Assembly (NCBI GenBank): GCA_008711295.1
Contig: VUYV01000088.1
Location: 2,807,812 to 2,871,811, forward strand
Source of the DNA: Anarhynchus alexandrinus
Lineage: Eukaryota; Chordata; Aves; Charadriiformes; Charadriidae
Length of the DNA stretch: 64,000 nt
Direction: 5' to 3'
The number at the start of each line of letters is the position of its first letter. The stretch's first letter is position 1. Both the position numbers and the translations under genes were made by a program. Below, one piece after another: positions 1-10,540 of the stretch. Below the pieces are notes generated by a model, which saw only the letters and a program-made list of their open reading frames with translations, was not told the DNA's origin and ran no database searches.

Positions 1-261
1 AGGGGGAATGGCTTTAAACTGGAAGAGGGCAGGTTTAGATTGAACATTAGGAAGAAGTTTTTCACTTTGAGGGTGGTGAGGCACTGGAACAGGTTGCCCA
101 GAGAGGTTGTTGAGGCCCCATCCCTGGAGGTGTTTAAGGCCAGGCTGGAGGTGGCCTTGGGCAACCTGGTCTAGTGGGAGGTGTCCCTGCCTATGGCAGG
201 GGGGTTGGAACTCGATGATCTTCAAGGTTCCTTCCAACCTTAACCATTCTATGATTCTATG
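1..261 (+). mobile_element. CR1 LINE, 3' end fragment
   Basis: This is the 3' end of a CR1 non-LTR retrotransposon in plus orientation, cut by the left window edge. It contains the decayed end of the reverse-transcriptase ORF (the stretch reading like '[22 protein letters not shown]' in family terms, visible at about 36-105), then the CR1 3' UTR. It terminates in two direct copies of ATTCTATG (246-253 and 254-261), the octamer tail typical of CR1. It lies just beyond the predicted 3' end of WDCP copy A. It is 5' truncated and inactive. Confidence 0.93.
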
Positions 262-1121
262 TTCCAAAGTAACTGTTACACAGGATGAGCCTTCCTTTCC
301 CAGAAGCTGCTGAGCATCTCCCTGCCACTGCAAAGTACTGAATGAAGTCCTTATTTTGCTGACACAGCTTCTGTTTTACCTACTAACCTGGCTTTGTCTC
401 AACCTGTGAATTGTTATTGCTTTTGCCTCTCCAATTCTCTTCCCCGTCCCAGCGAGCAACTAGGTGGGGGCTCAGCTGCCAGCTGGGCTCAACCCACCAC
501 AAACGATGACACACGTGACAGCCACTGCCCCAAATCCACACAGAGAGACATTATTGGTGGGCACAGGAGGGGAAAGGGTTTTGCTTCTGCACACTATGGA
601 TATTCCACATGACCATACTTTGTCCCAAACTCCATTTACCTAAACCAGCGCTTCCACCCTCAGTAACACCAGTGCAAAACCACACACGCTTCTGCAGGCA
701 CTGTTTCTAACCAACAGTGGGATAGTTCAGGCTTCGACAGAAGTGACAAAATGGGGGACAGCACTGCGTTTTCAAGGGTTTCTTTATTATGCAAGTTTAC
801 TATCATCTAAAACCACCAACATATTAAAAACCAAGATGGAAACTTTAGCTCGGAAGCTTGTAAGAATGCACGTTTTCAACCACTGATACAAAGAAGACTT
901 GGTCTATACTGCAAGAGGCATTTTTAAAAAATACTGCTCAGTAGAAAAAAAGTTAATGTTTCCAAGGATCAAATAAATAATTTACAGTGATATGCAACAA
1001 AAGAAATTACGGAAATGCGACAGAGATTTGAGACAGACTGTTGTTTAGAATTTGCAATCTACACAGTAAATTTAAAAGTCTCCCATCGTTAAGATGGGCA
1101 TTGCAAAATCACTGTGAAAAA
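262..1121 (-). other. 3' UTR and 3' flank of WDCP copy A
   Basis: No coding potential is seen between the CR1 tail and the WDCP-A stop codon. The part nearest the stop (about 783-1121, read on the minus strand) is the likely 3' UTR. It is AT-rich and contains a candidate poly(A) signal at 783-788. The rest, 262-780, shows no feature I can name. Confidence 0.5.
783..788 (-). terminator. Candidate poly(A) signal of WDCP copy A
   Basis: TTTATT on the plus strand is AATAAA on the minus strand, about 335 bases past the WDCP-A stop codon. It is the first canonical hexamer I noticed downstream. Cleavage would be expected at about 755-775. This is inferred from the hexamer and its spacing only. Confidence 0.45.
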
Positions 1122-1393
1122 TTACATTTTACTGCTGGGCTGTTCTGAAGCACTGCTGCTGTCTAAAGCGTTGGAGGAGCAGTTTCTAAGGACTTCCAAA
1201 GAGCTCGTGATATCCAGACTTTCAGAAGAAGCGGGTCTGCACCCTTCCGTAGAACTGATGATGTCCAAAGTTTTGGAAGAGCGGGCACTGTAGCCTTTCG
1301 CACTGGCATCTCTTACGACTATCTCCTGCATGGATGTAAACATTAACGGAACAAAGCCCTCGCTGTCCGCTGTGAGAACAATCCAAGATGAAC
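1122..1393 (-). CDS. WDCP: WDCP copy A, last coding exon
   Basis: The acceptor AG is at 1394-1395, after the run CGTTTATGTGTCTTCGCAG. The exon opens with the last two bases of a split Gly codon and reads on as [16 protein letters not shown], which matches the copy B last exon residue for residue over most of that block. The stop TAA is at 1122-1124. After the shared VRD motif the copies diverge. Copy A continues with a Ser-rich tail holding three imperfect 17-residue repeats (1280-1230, 1229-1179, 1178-about 1137), which copy B lacks. Confidence 0.88.
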
Positions 1394-4300
1394 CTGCGAA
1401 GACACATAAACGTCTGTTTATAAGTTTTCCTGTAATTGGGTATGTTTAAGGTATAAAACATATTTCTTCTAAAATTAAAGTTAAATGCTTCTGTATGTTT
1501 ACAGTTTTTCTAGGAAAAAAAAAGTATGGGGTGGTATAATCTCAAAAATAAAAGACAGTTAACAACTACGCGAAAGAGCTTTCTGACCCATTTTGCCACT
1601 AGGAGACAAAATTATAATAAATGCTCGCTTCAAATAAGGAGGAGGAATGAAATTCTGAACAGAATTCATAAGCATCCAGACTTGTTTTTAATTAGGTATT
1701 CGTAAGCTACTTCCCAGTGCTTAAGCTGTGCAGATACTGTAAAAAGCAGAAAATTATTACATTAAATGACAAATTAATATCATAAAACCAATTTAGAAAC
1801 CACTTCTATTATGTAATTTCAATGCAATTAATTCCAATAAACACAAGGAAGAAATACTGTGCAAACCCCACCTCTCTGGTCCATTTGCTATTTGACTTCA
1901 CATCATCCTTAGCATTATTTTTACAATTTGAAAGCGTTTACTGAATCCAAACCACTGACTTCTACCAATTCATATAAACCAGAAAATTTTCATACTTGTA
2001 TCCGCTAAGTTGATGAAGAAATAAAATGGAGCTTGTGGGGGTGAGGGAATTCAGAGAAACATTTCCAGCTGTTTGTAAATTTAAATTACGTAACTTCATG
2101 TCATAAGTAAGGTCATGAGAAGATTGTAGCTTAAAAGCACGCAACCCTTTAATCTTTTGGCTTAATGTCTCGTTTGGACCAAACTTCAAAATCAATACAA
2201 TTCAGAAATTTGAAAATACCATTCCTACTTTGCCCATTTATCTAGTAATGTTTGTAAAATTAATAAAGAAACCTACAGTAAAATTTATCTAGTAAATACG
2301 TGATGATTACTCATTCCTGGGCAACCAATTCTGTTAAGTTTACATTTTTAAGCTAAAAATGAGAAATGGAAACTAACATAGGCAATGGGGCCATTTTTCT
2401 TGCCAGAAAGAGTTGTTGTTCAAATTTCATAGCTCAAAATAAAATTCCAGTCTGAAAAATTAACAAATCAGTACCTACAAAACTGCCTACTGTTATCACT
2501 GCATCTATCACATGTTTCTGGGTTGTGTCACAACGTTATTAAAATAGTCACCGTGTTTCAATACAGGTAACCAATTCTGCAATGGGTAACGTAAGATAGT
2601 GGTAAGGACCTTTTCAAGACTCAGTTGCTAGTGAACTATGCCACTACAGTTTTATCTAGCTATTGGAATACTAAATATATTCCAACAACTACTTGAAGAA
2701 AAATAAAATTTGCACAATGGCGAGAAGAGCCGCCTTAAGGCTTTGGGATAGGTGCTCAGTAATCTGCAAGTAGGCAGGCAGCAGACAGGGCAGGCGAGTA
2801 GCTGGAACACGGTTTAGAGAATATCCACAGTGGTGGGAGATCATGTCCCAGAAGTGTGTTTCCTACCTTTGCCAAAAGGCAAGACACTTGGGATTGACGC
2901 ACACACAGACACACAGGACCAGAGTGGGATGAACAGGTAACAGCAGAGGAGACCATAGCAATAAGAAAGGTAGTTTTCTTCACAGCCAAAACTGAAGTGG
3001 AATGCACTGCTAAAATTTATAGAGCTACTTTTGTGTTTACAAAAAACTAGAGGATTTGGTAAAGGAGAGCAGATGCTGGAACTACAGATCAAAATTTAGA
3101 AAACTGTATTCCAAAACCACCAGTCAACTCTAATCTCCTCATTACTCAGACTTCTCTATTTAGAATAGCTGAAAATAAATAAAATACTGGGTGACAGTAA
3201 TTTTCCTGTATAATCAGCTACTTGCTAAGGGGGTATAAGGGGATATCAATACATGAAAGTTTGCTCTTTTTTTTTTTAATATGATGTAAAAATTCTTCTC
3301 AGTAGAAGCCCAGAGAAGAAGCTTTATGCTATAAAACAAATGAGCAAGCTTTTGTTCATAATCTTTCATTATGTATTCCTTGTTTTTTTTTCCAGATGGG
3401 ATTATGGATATTGCTATTGCTCACTGAGAATGTTGCATGTGTTTGAAGTGTTTGCATTATTGGATAATTACAACGTACCATGTTGCATTTCTACAAGAGA
3501 GAGATTGAATATCTGCTGGACTATATTTAGACGGAGTTTACCACCACAAAGAATAACAGCTCGTCTTTCATCTGAGTCACTTCTGGAAAGCTGCTTCTGT
3601 AAATTCAAGAAAGAATCATTAGATACCGTGATGTATATTTAAGCAGAGATGTCAAAATAGCATTAATCAAAACAGGATCACAGACATGCCTTAAACTACA
3701 TCATTTAAAGAAAGTCAAATGCTACATTCATTGAGACCCATTTGCAAGATTTATACTTCCAGGTCTCAGCTCTCAAAGTAATGATCTGTGAGCGATAGCA
3801 GCAAGTAGCTCTGCTAATTCAGCATGTGTCAGAACGACAGGAGAGGAAATCATACACTGCTGCTGAAGCAACCATGAGCTTCACCCACAGCGCAATCCTG
3901 GCTCTCACCCTCCCACCGGCGAGGGATGTTTTCCTGGGGAGTCTGTAAAGCTGCAGGTTTCCCATCCTCCCCTCTCCCTGATGCACAACTTATGAAGACA
4001 TGAGAACTGCCCATGAATGTTTGGGACAAGGAACAGACTAACGAATCAGAAGGGCTTGTTTGTCTCACCTCTGACCATCACTGCCCCAAGCTATAAAATC
4101 CAAAAAGCATCTTCAAAGAATATCCCCCACAGGGCAGAGCAAAGCATTTTTAAAATCTGCGAGAGATCAGTTGTTACCAAAACTACAAACTCTGTCTTTG
4201 CATAGGATAAAATTCACACAACCACATCGCTTCCCAGGGAAGCCTTGATAACATCTCCGGGTCATGACAAAGCCACGATAAAGTCAATTCCGACTCCTTT

Positions 4301-7300
4301 TCCATGCTGTGGACAGACCCATCCATCCGCAAGGAGGGCGCATGGTAGTGGGGAGGTTGGAGATGCACACATGCTCTTTTCCCCCTGCACTGATGAACTC
4401 TGCCCTCTCAAAGACACTGTTCATTTGGGACATTTTGGGTTTCCTCAATATTTTGTAAAATACAGCTAATAGCTCAGGCAGTAGAGAAAGGATCAGGGCT
4501 CAGCGCAGGAGGTGAGGATCCCTGTTCACCTGGTAACGATTTCTGAATCAAATATACTCTGATGGAAGTTAAAACACAGCATTTCCTGCCAAAATTTCCA
4601 ATGCCACTTGTAATTCAAAAGTCAAATGTTTGCTTGCCACAAATCATCAGTGATCACAATACGTAGGAAAAATTGTAGCATTACTTCAATTTGCAAAGCT
4701 CCCCCACGAAACGTAGCTGATCCAGCTCTTGGAACACCAAGACAAGCTGATAAGTAACTCAGTTTCAAACTATACGTAAAAAGAGAGCTGAATATAAAAA
4801 CGTAACAAAAATTTGTGCTGCCTCAAATTGACATAGGCTTCTAAACAAACACCTCAGATAAACGAGACACCAGACTTGCTGAGGGAAACTTTCGCTTTTC
4901 AGAGTAATGCCCCACATATAATTAAGATTTCAAAGAGCTAGAAAAATTACAGTTATTACAATTATTAAATATTTCCAATGGAAAACAGTGAAGAGAGTGA
5001 GGGAATATGATCTAGGACCTAAGAGTTCAATGCTACAAAAGTTGAGAATAGTAATTTTTTGCAACAATAAAGCTGAAAAATAAGAGCTTATTGAAAGGAA
5101 AACAGCACTTTAAATGACGTTGAATATTGACTAACCTTTATTAATCTGAATTCTAAACGAGACCTAGCAGATTTGTGCCATGTTTTGATAATCAAGTAAC
5201 TTACACATTCTAGCATGAGATTTGGAAGTGCCTTCTTTCAGCCAAGGAAAGTGTCTTTCACATGAAATTTGATTTTAAATCCATTTGTAAGCTATGTTAA
5301 TGGAATTATCTATTACGTCCCTAAGGGTCTCTTTCCTTGTCAGATGGTGCTCTCAATACTAATTAGCAACAGTTCAGTTTCAGAGCCAAAGCTTTTCGTT
5401 GTTTTGTTATGTTTCAGTCTTCATTATTTCAGTTGTCCCCACAGGAGGAGGTGAGATTGATACCAATTCCCATACATGGAAATTTTCACTTGTCTAAATC
5501 TCTAAACAGAAAGCTTCAGAAGTTGCCTATGAAAAACATTACCTTCCCGGAACTTTACACAAGTCTTTAATTCTGCAACTGAACCGTCACACGTGGGTTC
5601 TCTGGAGTCCCACCAGCACCTGGGCAGAAGGTACGCCTGCCTGGGCCAGAGCCAACGAGCTCAGCCCAGCGCGAGGCGGGGACAGGGAGCTGCACATTCC
5701 CCAATAGGACATCGCTTCAAAAACGCTGAAAGCCTGCAGAGTAATGGGACTTGTAACATTAGTCTCACCTGCAGGAGCAGGACAGAAATTTAATTCTACT
5801 GACCATTACATGATAATGGTCTTTTTTTTCCAGAAATGCTCTGGTTTTACCACTGGTACAGACAGCTGTGCAAGAATGAAAGCACTACTACAGCATCTGT
5901 CTGAAACGGGAATAATTTTAGATACATTAGTTTAAGTTTAGTTTAAAAAATTACCTGAAATATTTCCCTCATTCTGTCTCCCATCAGAGAAAAATACAAA
6001 TACGTAGTTTTAAAAGAACTGTAAATAGGGATTAAGATGTAACTACGGGAACAGCAGAGAAGAAGGACAACAAAAACAAGCCAGGCTTACGTAAAGCCTA
6101 AATAAGTCTAAATAAGACTCCTATTGGATTCACCTGCATGCAGCAAGATCATTCATACATACTGAATTTGTATGTACTAAACATTCATAGGATGTCATCC
6201 TTCCTGAGCATTATCTGACAAGAGTTTGTGCTTTAAATTCATACAAAGAACATACATCCATAAACAGCTTTTATCATTAAGGCTTCCAATATTAAAATTA
6301 CCTGGCAGGTGATGTTAATAAAAGCAGGTTCCTGAGAAGATGGGTAGACTGGAAGATTTCTCTTCCCAGATTTTAGCAGCTCAGTTAATTCACAGACATG
6401 ATGCTGTAATTCTGTGAAGTTGCCAGACAGTTTTTCTACATTTTTCGAAAAGTAACTCGCCTCCTTTTCACTTAATAGGTTATTCTTGTAAGAATTTGGT
6501 ATTTTGGAAGCTGCATCTGCCTGCCTTTTGGGAGATGTTGTCTTGTTAGAAAACGCCAGCGATGTGGCAGACAGTGCCACAGTCCGATTAACTGGTTCAG
6601 CATCGAGAGACTCAAGACCTGGAGGAAAATCCATGGAAATCTTTTTATCTTTGAGGTCACTCACGTTCAACAACAAGCTTTGTTCATAAACAGGACTCTT
6701 AATTTCTTCAATGAGTTTCCTTCTGCTGGTAGGGGACTGAATGGCAGCACGATCTGGTATCAAGAGTCCACGGCTGAGAGGGTGAACATCTGCAGGGAGA
6801 TCATGAGCTATGTTTGAAAGGTTCAAATTGGAGCTCCCACTAACTGATGAAGATGTTGAAGGACTCATTTCAAATATTAGTTCCTTAATCATCAGTCGGA
6901 CCATATATTTGTCTGATCTTGAAGAGGGAAGAAATGCAGGGTCAGTGAATTTTTGTCTTCCAACCAGTATCAGTAATAATTTATTGGTCAGGAAGCACAA
7001 ACCCTTTGGTTTCTCATTTTTCTCTAGCTGAATTTGCTGAATATTGGGTAAATTGGATGAAGTCAGTGAATAGACTAAAATAACGTTACAAGTATTGGAG
7101 GCAACCGATACAGTTTGAGTTTTGGCATCAAACGCCATTATATCAGGAACCAGAATGCCTGGGATGCTAACTTTTTTGGTAGAGGTAACCTTTCTTTCAA
7201 AAGTCACCAAGATGAGGTGTGAAGAATCTTGGCCGCTTCCCGTTAGGTAGTCCTTGGGCCTCAGATGAAGAAGAGGACTGGAATCAGCACCCTGCTTGCT

Positions 7301-8164
7301 AGAAAGTATGTGAGTTAGATCCACAGGAGATGTAACAACAGACAAGGACTTCTCAGAGTCCAGTGACTTTCGCCCCCCATCCATGGAATACTCTTCCTCA
7401 CCACATAAGCTGGACTGCGAGGGGAAGGACTCTGTTTCAATGCTCACTGGAACTTCAAATGCAACACCAGCATTTAAGCCACAGATCTTGTCTAGAGGAA
7501 GCTCAGTGGCAACAGCAACTTGGAAATTCAGAGTCGCTTCTACAGCACAGATGTAGCCTCCCACATCAAAGATTGGGCAAAAAGAACAAGGATCCAGTGT
7601 TTTCTGAGCATCATCCCAAATATAAGAATGAAGGGCACTGCCTACCCCGACTACTAAGCGGTTGCCTTCCTTTGTCCAACAAGCACAGTGGATGAGACCG
7701 CTGCCTTTAATATCTGCTTTAATTCTGGAGTTGTTGAGATGAACAGAGTGTAAGACGGAGGCATCCCGTGTGGTTAGCACAGCCAAGATCTCCTTCTTCG
7801 GATGCCACACGCAGCCTTGGGGAAGCACTGGAAACGGCTCACTGATGTCACATATCTGAGAAACTAAGAGCTTATTTCTTTCTGTAACATTAAAACAGAG
7901 CTCCCAAACGGTGATATGCTTTTTATGTTGAACAGCAAGCAGAGCTGGGGCATCAGGGGGACAAGGGCCCCAGTACAGTCCATGGACATGTTCAAACTGA
8001 CCGACAACACTTGAGTCACCAAATTTCGGTTCTCCATTATGAAGGTGTAAAGAAGTTAGTATCACCTGTTTCCCATCTGTCCAGGCAATGCCATGCACAG
8101 GGTGAATTGCTTGGTATAAGGCATTAAGGCCAGTTCTCAGCAGCTTTGCCTTTCCTAGCTCCAT
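1122..8164 (-). CDS. WDCP: WDCP copy A (WD repeat and coiled-coil containing protein paralogue), whole coding span
   Basis: Minus-strand gene with three coding exons: 8164-6302, 3596-3479 and 1393-1122. Joined they give 750 codons (621 + 39 + 1 split Gly + 89). The protein begins [16 protein letters not shown]. The first roughly 460 residues form the WD-like propeller region with conserved blocks such as [20 protein letters not shown] and [14 protein letters not shown] Ser-rich linker follows, then a short predicted coiled coil (about residues 568-598), then the C-terminal exons. Human WDCP is about 720 aa; from memory it is reported to bind the SH3 domain of the kinase HCK and appears in an ALK fusion, but its cellular role is poorly known. 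All splice sites are GT/AG, with phases 0 and 1. Copy B (36301-38220 and on) is a tandem paralogue with the same structure. Copy A is not next to FKBP1B, so it is probably the duplicate. No frameshift or stop is seen. Confidence 0.9.
1137..1280 (-). repeat. Threefold 51-bp coding repeat in WDCP copy A
   Basis: Read on the minus strand, three in-frame units follow each other: 1280-1230, 1229-1179 and a shorter 1178-about 1137. Each starts with two serines and carries a Leu-Asp pair (SSKTLDI, SSESLDI, SSNALDS), followed by Ser/Glu-rich residues. The 51-base spacing keeps the frame. The units differ at many bases, so the expansion is old, yet the frame is open to the stop. Confidence 0.75.
1394..3478 (-). 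other. Intron 3 of WDCP copy A
   Basis: About 2.1 kb between the middle and last coding exons, phase 1, GT at 3478-3477 and AG at 1395-1394. It is AT-rich. I see no exon, no CR1 and no clear repeat in it. Confidence 0.8.
3479..3596 (-). CDS. WDCP: WDCP copy A, middle coding exon
   Basis: A 118-base exon on the minus strand. The acceptor AG is at 3598-3597 (TTCTTGAATTTACAG before the exon) and the donor GTACGT starts at 3478. It starts in phase 0 and ends after the first base of a Gly codon. It encodes 39 residues including [20 protein letters not shown]. The matching copy B exon reads [20 protein letters not shown]. That aligned similarity with conserved intron phases is what identified this exon, since the exon is too short to stand out alone. 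Confidence 0.87.
3597..6301 (-). other. Intron 2 of WDCP copy A
   Basis: About 2.7 kb, phase 0, donor GTAATT at 6301-6296 and acceptor at 3598-3597. Mostly AT-rich and featureless. One GC-enriched patch lies at about 5585-5780 with several CpGs (see findings). No coding exon was recognised in it. Confidence 0.8.
6302..8164 (-). CDS. WDCP: WDCP copy A, main coding exon (start codon to propeller and coiled coil)
   Basis: This 1863-base stretch encodes residues 1-621. I chose the ATG at 8164-8162 because copy B starts with the same MELGK. The context is strong (A at -3, G at +4), and the reading frame further upstream is intronic pyrimidine tract. The exon itself starts at 8183, right after a TTTGTTTAG acceptor. 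Visible blocks are residues 1-37 (identical to copy B), [66 protein letters not shown] and IQQIQLEK. Residues 568-598 look helical and heptad-like. The exon ends in TGCCAG followed by GTAATT. Confidence 0.95.
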
Positions 8165-8183
8165 GATTTTTAATGTGAGACAT
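8124..8183 (-). promoter_or_regulatory. Overlapping upstream ORF at the WDCP copy A start
   Basis: The main exon of copy A begins exactly with ATG at 8183-8181, just after the acceptor AG. That ATG is out of frame with the WDCP start 19 bases later. It opens a 19-codon ORF ending in TAA at 8126-8124, inside the WDCP coding region. Its context has T at +4, weaker than the WDCP ATG. Such an overlapping uORF would be expected to lower WDCP-A translation by capturing scanning ribosomes. Copy B does not have it in the aligned position. The ORF is seen; its effect is inferred. Confidence 0.5.
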
Positions 8184-10540
8184 CTAAACAAATCAGACAA
8201 AAAAGAAAAAAGTTATTGTAGAAGATAGAGGATAACACCTGTACGATTATTTAGCTCATAACCCTGCCGATGCTGGACTCTTCCTTCCAATAAAGTCAAT
8301 ATACACATAATGTTCATCTATGCTTAATCCCCAACCATAGAACTTTTTGTTTATGGTGTTTCCACAGTGAAATGCAATTTTAAGAGAAATAAAATTTGCT
8401 GTTTACATAGGCTTAGTCTGCTGCATTTTCATCACAAGACCAGTTCTTTCATTCTAATCAACAGGTTGCTGCTTCTCAGAATATTTTTTAATTACTTCAG
8501 TATTAAAAATTTTCAAAATATCGCCTCTCACTCTCAGCTTCATGGACCATTTGTGATCAGATAAAGTAATCCCTTACAAGTATAACTGAGCATTAATGCA
8601 TTATCTATAAATCTGATCCTGTATTAAGTGGGTGAGAACGAGGCATTTGTATAGTTATTCCAGAAAGCTCTCTAAAAAAGCAAATGCAATTTTGAAGAAA
8701 GTTAGGATCAAAGCAGATTTTTCTGAGGTAATGCATGAGGAAAGAATTTAAAAGAACTTAGAACATGGGAGAGGAACAGACCCATCTACCTGAGGCACAA
8801 ATCGTACAATGAGTGCATATGAATTACTGGATTATAGGCAGAAAATAAAACAACAGAAAACTTGCATTCCAGTTATTTTTGAAAAAATAGGTTACATGAT
8901 TTGCCGGATGTCTCAAGAAAAGCCTTTTCAATTCTCTCTACATAACAGCTTCAAGAGGGAGAATGGGAAACTGCCAGCAATTATTATTCTCCGTAATCCG
9001 TAACCAAGTGTCTGGGACACCCAGAAGCCATATGCAAGGCACCAAAACTTCAGAAGGGTACAGGATTTTACACATATTTCTCGTTTTTGAGCTGTGAGTA
9101 ATCCCTACTCTGTGCACAGAAGCCAATTCAAAGGAATTGATGTTTTCCTCACTTAAGATTTTCTGTAGGATTTGGCTCAGCTGCACAGCCATGGCACAGA
9201 ACGAGTTGCAGCTTTAGTAGGAAACATAAGAAACAAGACGTGTTTGAGAAAGTCAAATTGTCAAACTGGAAGGGTTTATCACAATGTGCAGGGCCTGGCA
9301 CTACTCGGTATTTTAATTAACTATTTGTGCATGATCCCAAACTTGGAGGAAGGGGATTGGAAGAGTGGATTTCAGAGACTAAAATTAGATAGAAAAATTT
9401 ATGTTATGATGATCAAGATAAGATAACTTCTCAAACTAGTAACAAGCGCAAATAATATACTTAGTAAAGGAAAAAAACCTACGTGGATACCTCTTCAGGA
9501 ATAATTCCCTGGGTAGCAGTATAGCAAAAAAGAATCTGGCTTACAGGGGATCACAAATTTAATATTTCAGTAATGTGAGAATGTTGTCAAATAAGACCAT
9601 CTAGAATGCTTTTAAGAGGGATGCCATACATGAGGGAGATAATTACCTCCCTTCCTCAGAGCTAACAGTATTTCCACTAGAGTACTGAGCCTAGTTTTGA
9701 GTTTAACTGTCCAAGGATGATGGAAATGCTTAACAGAGCTCAGGGATCAGAGAAACATGAGAAGTGGGTTCACTCAGTTTGGAAAAGACTGTGAGTGGAA
9801 ACTTGCAAACACCCACCAGGCTGCTGACAAGAGAAGACTGATCCATTGTTGTCCAGGTCTACTTGTATAGCACAAGATAATAATCAGCTTAGTTTCAACA
9901 AAGGAGATTTAGGTCAGCTATTAAGTAAAATTCTACCTATAAATGATAGCTAAGCATTGAAGCAGGTTACCTTGGAAAGGGGGAGAAGGCACTCCATGAA
10001 TTTCATGACCTATAAGAGCCAATTAAGTAAATGTCTGTCAGGGATAAGTTTAAGTACACTGGATCCTGCCTCACGGCAAGAGAGCACTCGAGATATCTCC
10101 CAATCAACTTCTCCACCATCTACCTGGCTCTCCTCTAAACTCCAGTATAACCGAACTCGATCTCGTTAAGCAACCGCCGCTTGTGGGAAAACCAAAGCGT
10201 TAGTTGCTCGTTCTTTAGGACTCTGAATCACGTGTACACTGCTGGGCAATACTTACCAATGGAAGAGAGATGATAATGTGCCTCATAAGATATGCTGAGA
10301 TACTAAGCCTCCTGGGCCATCTGGACAGTTTCCCCTGATGCAAGAGATGTTTCACACTATCCCGTGTGGGCCTGGAAAGCAAAAGCAGCAAAACACCCAC
10401 TGGTCATCACACTCCGGTCACCTGGTGCCCAAACCCCCCTTCCCTTGGCCCACCACTGCTTCCAGCTGCGCACCCCATGGATGTTCCATGGATGTTCCAT
10501 GGATGTTGATGGCATCCAGCTGCACAGGCCACGGTGCTCA
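8184..10540 (-). other. Probable intron 1 of WDCP copy A (5' UTR intron)
   Basis: The acceptor at 8185-8184 (poly-pyrimidine run, then TTTAG) shows that a non-coding exon lies upstream, most likely in the CpG island to the right. A candidate donor with consensus GTGAGG sits on the minus strand at 11017-11012, after GGCGG. Another, GTACGTG, is at 11414-11408. The intervening DNA is AT-rich and I see no gene in it. Confidence 0.55.
10475..10507. repeat. Three tandem copies of an 11-bp unit
   Basis: CCATGGATGTT occurs three times head to tail at 10475-10485, 10486-10496 and 10497-10507. The 11-base period does not keep a reading frame, which argues that the open frames crossing it are not coding. 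It lies on the left shoulder of CpG island 1. Confidence 0.85.

Noticed and set aside
107..313. Short frame at the left edge
   Set aside because: It lies within the CR1 3' end and is not a host gene.
3340..3642. 100-codon plus-strand frame
   Set aside because: It is the antisense shadow of the WDCP copy A middle exon (3479-3596).
8165..8200. In-frame N-terminal extension of WDCP copy A beyond MELGK
   Set aside because: The extension runs through the polypyrimidine tract and acceptor AG upstream of the exon, and there is no match in copy B.
6239..8200. Copy A as a processed pseudogene
   Set aside because: It has introns in the same places and phases as copy B, intact splice sites, and silent-site-biased divergence.
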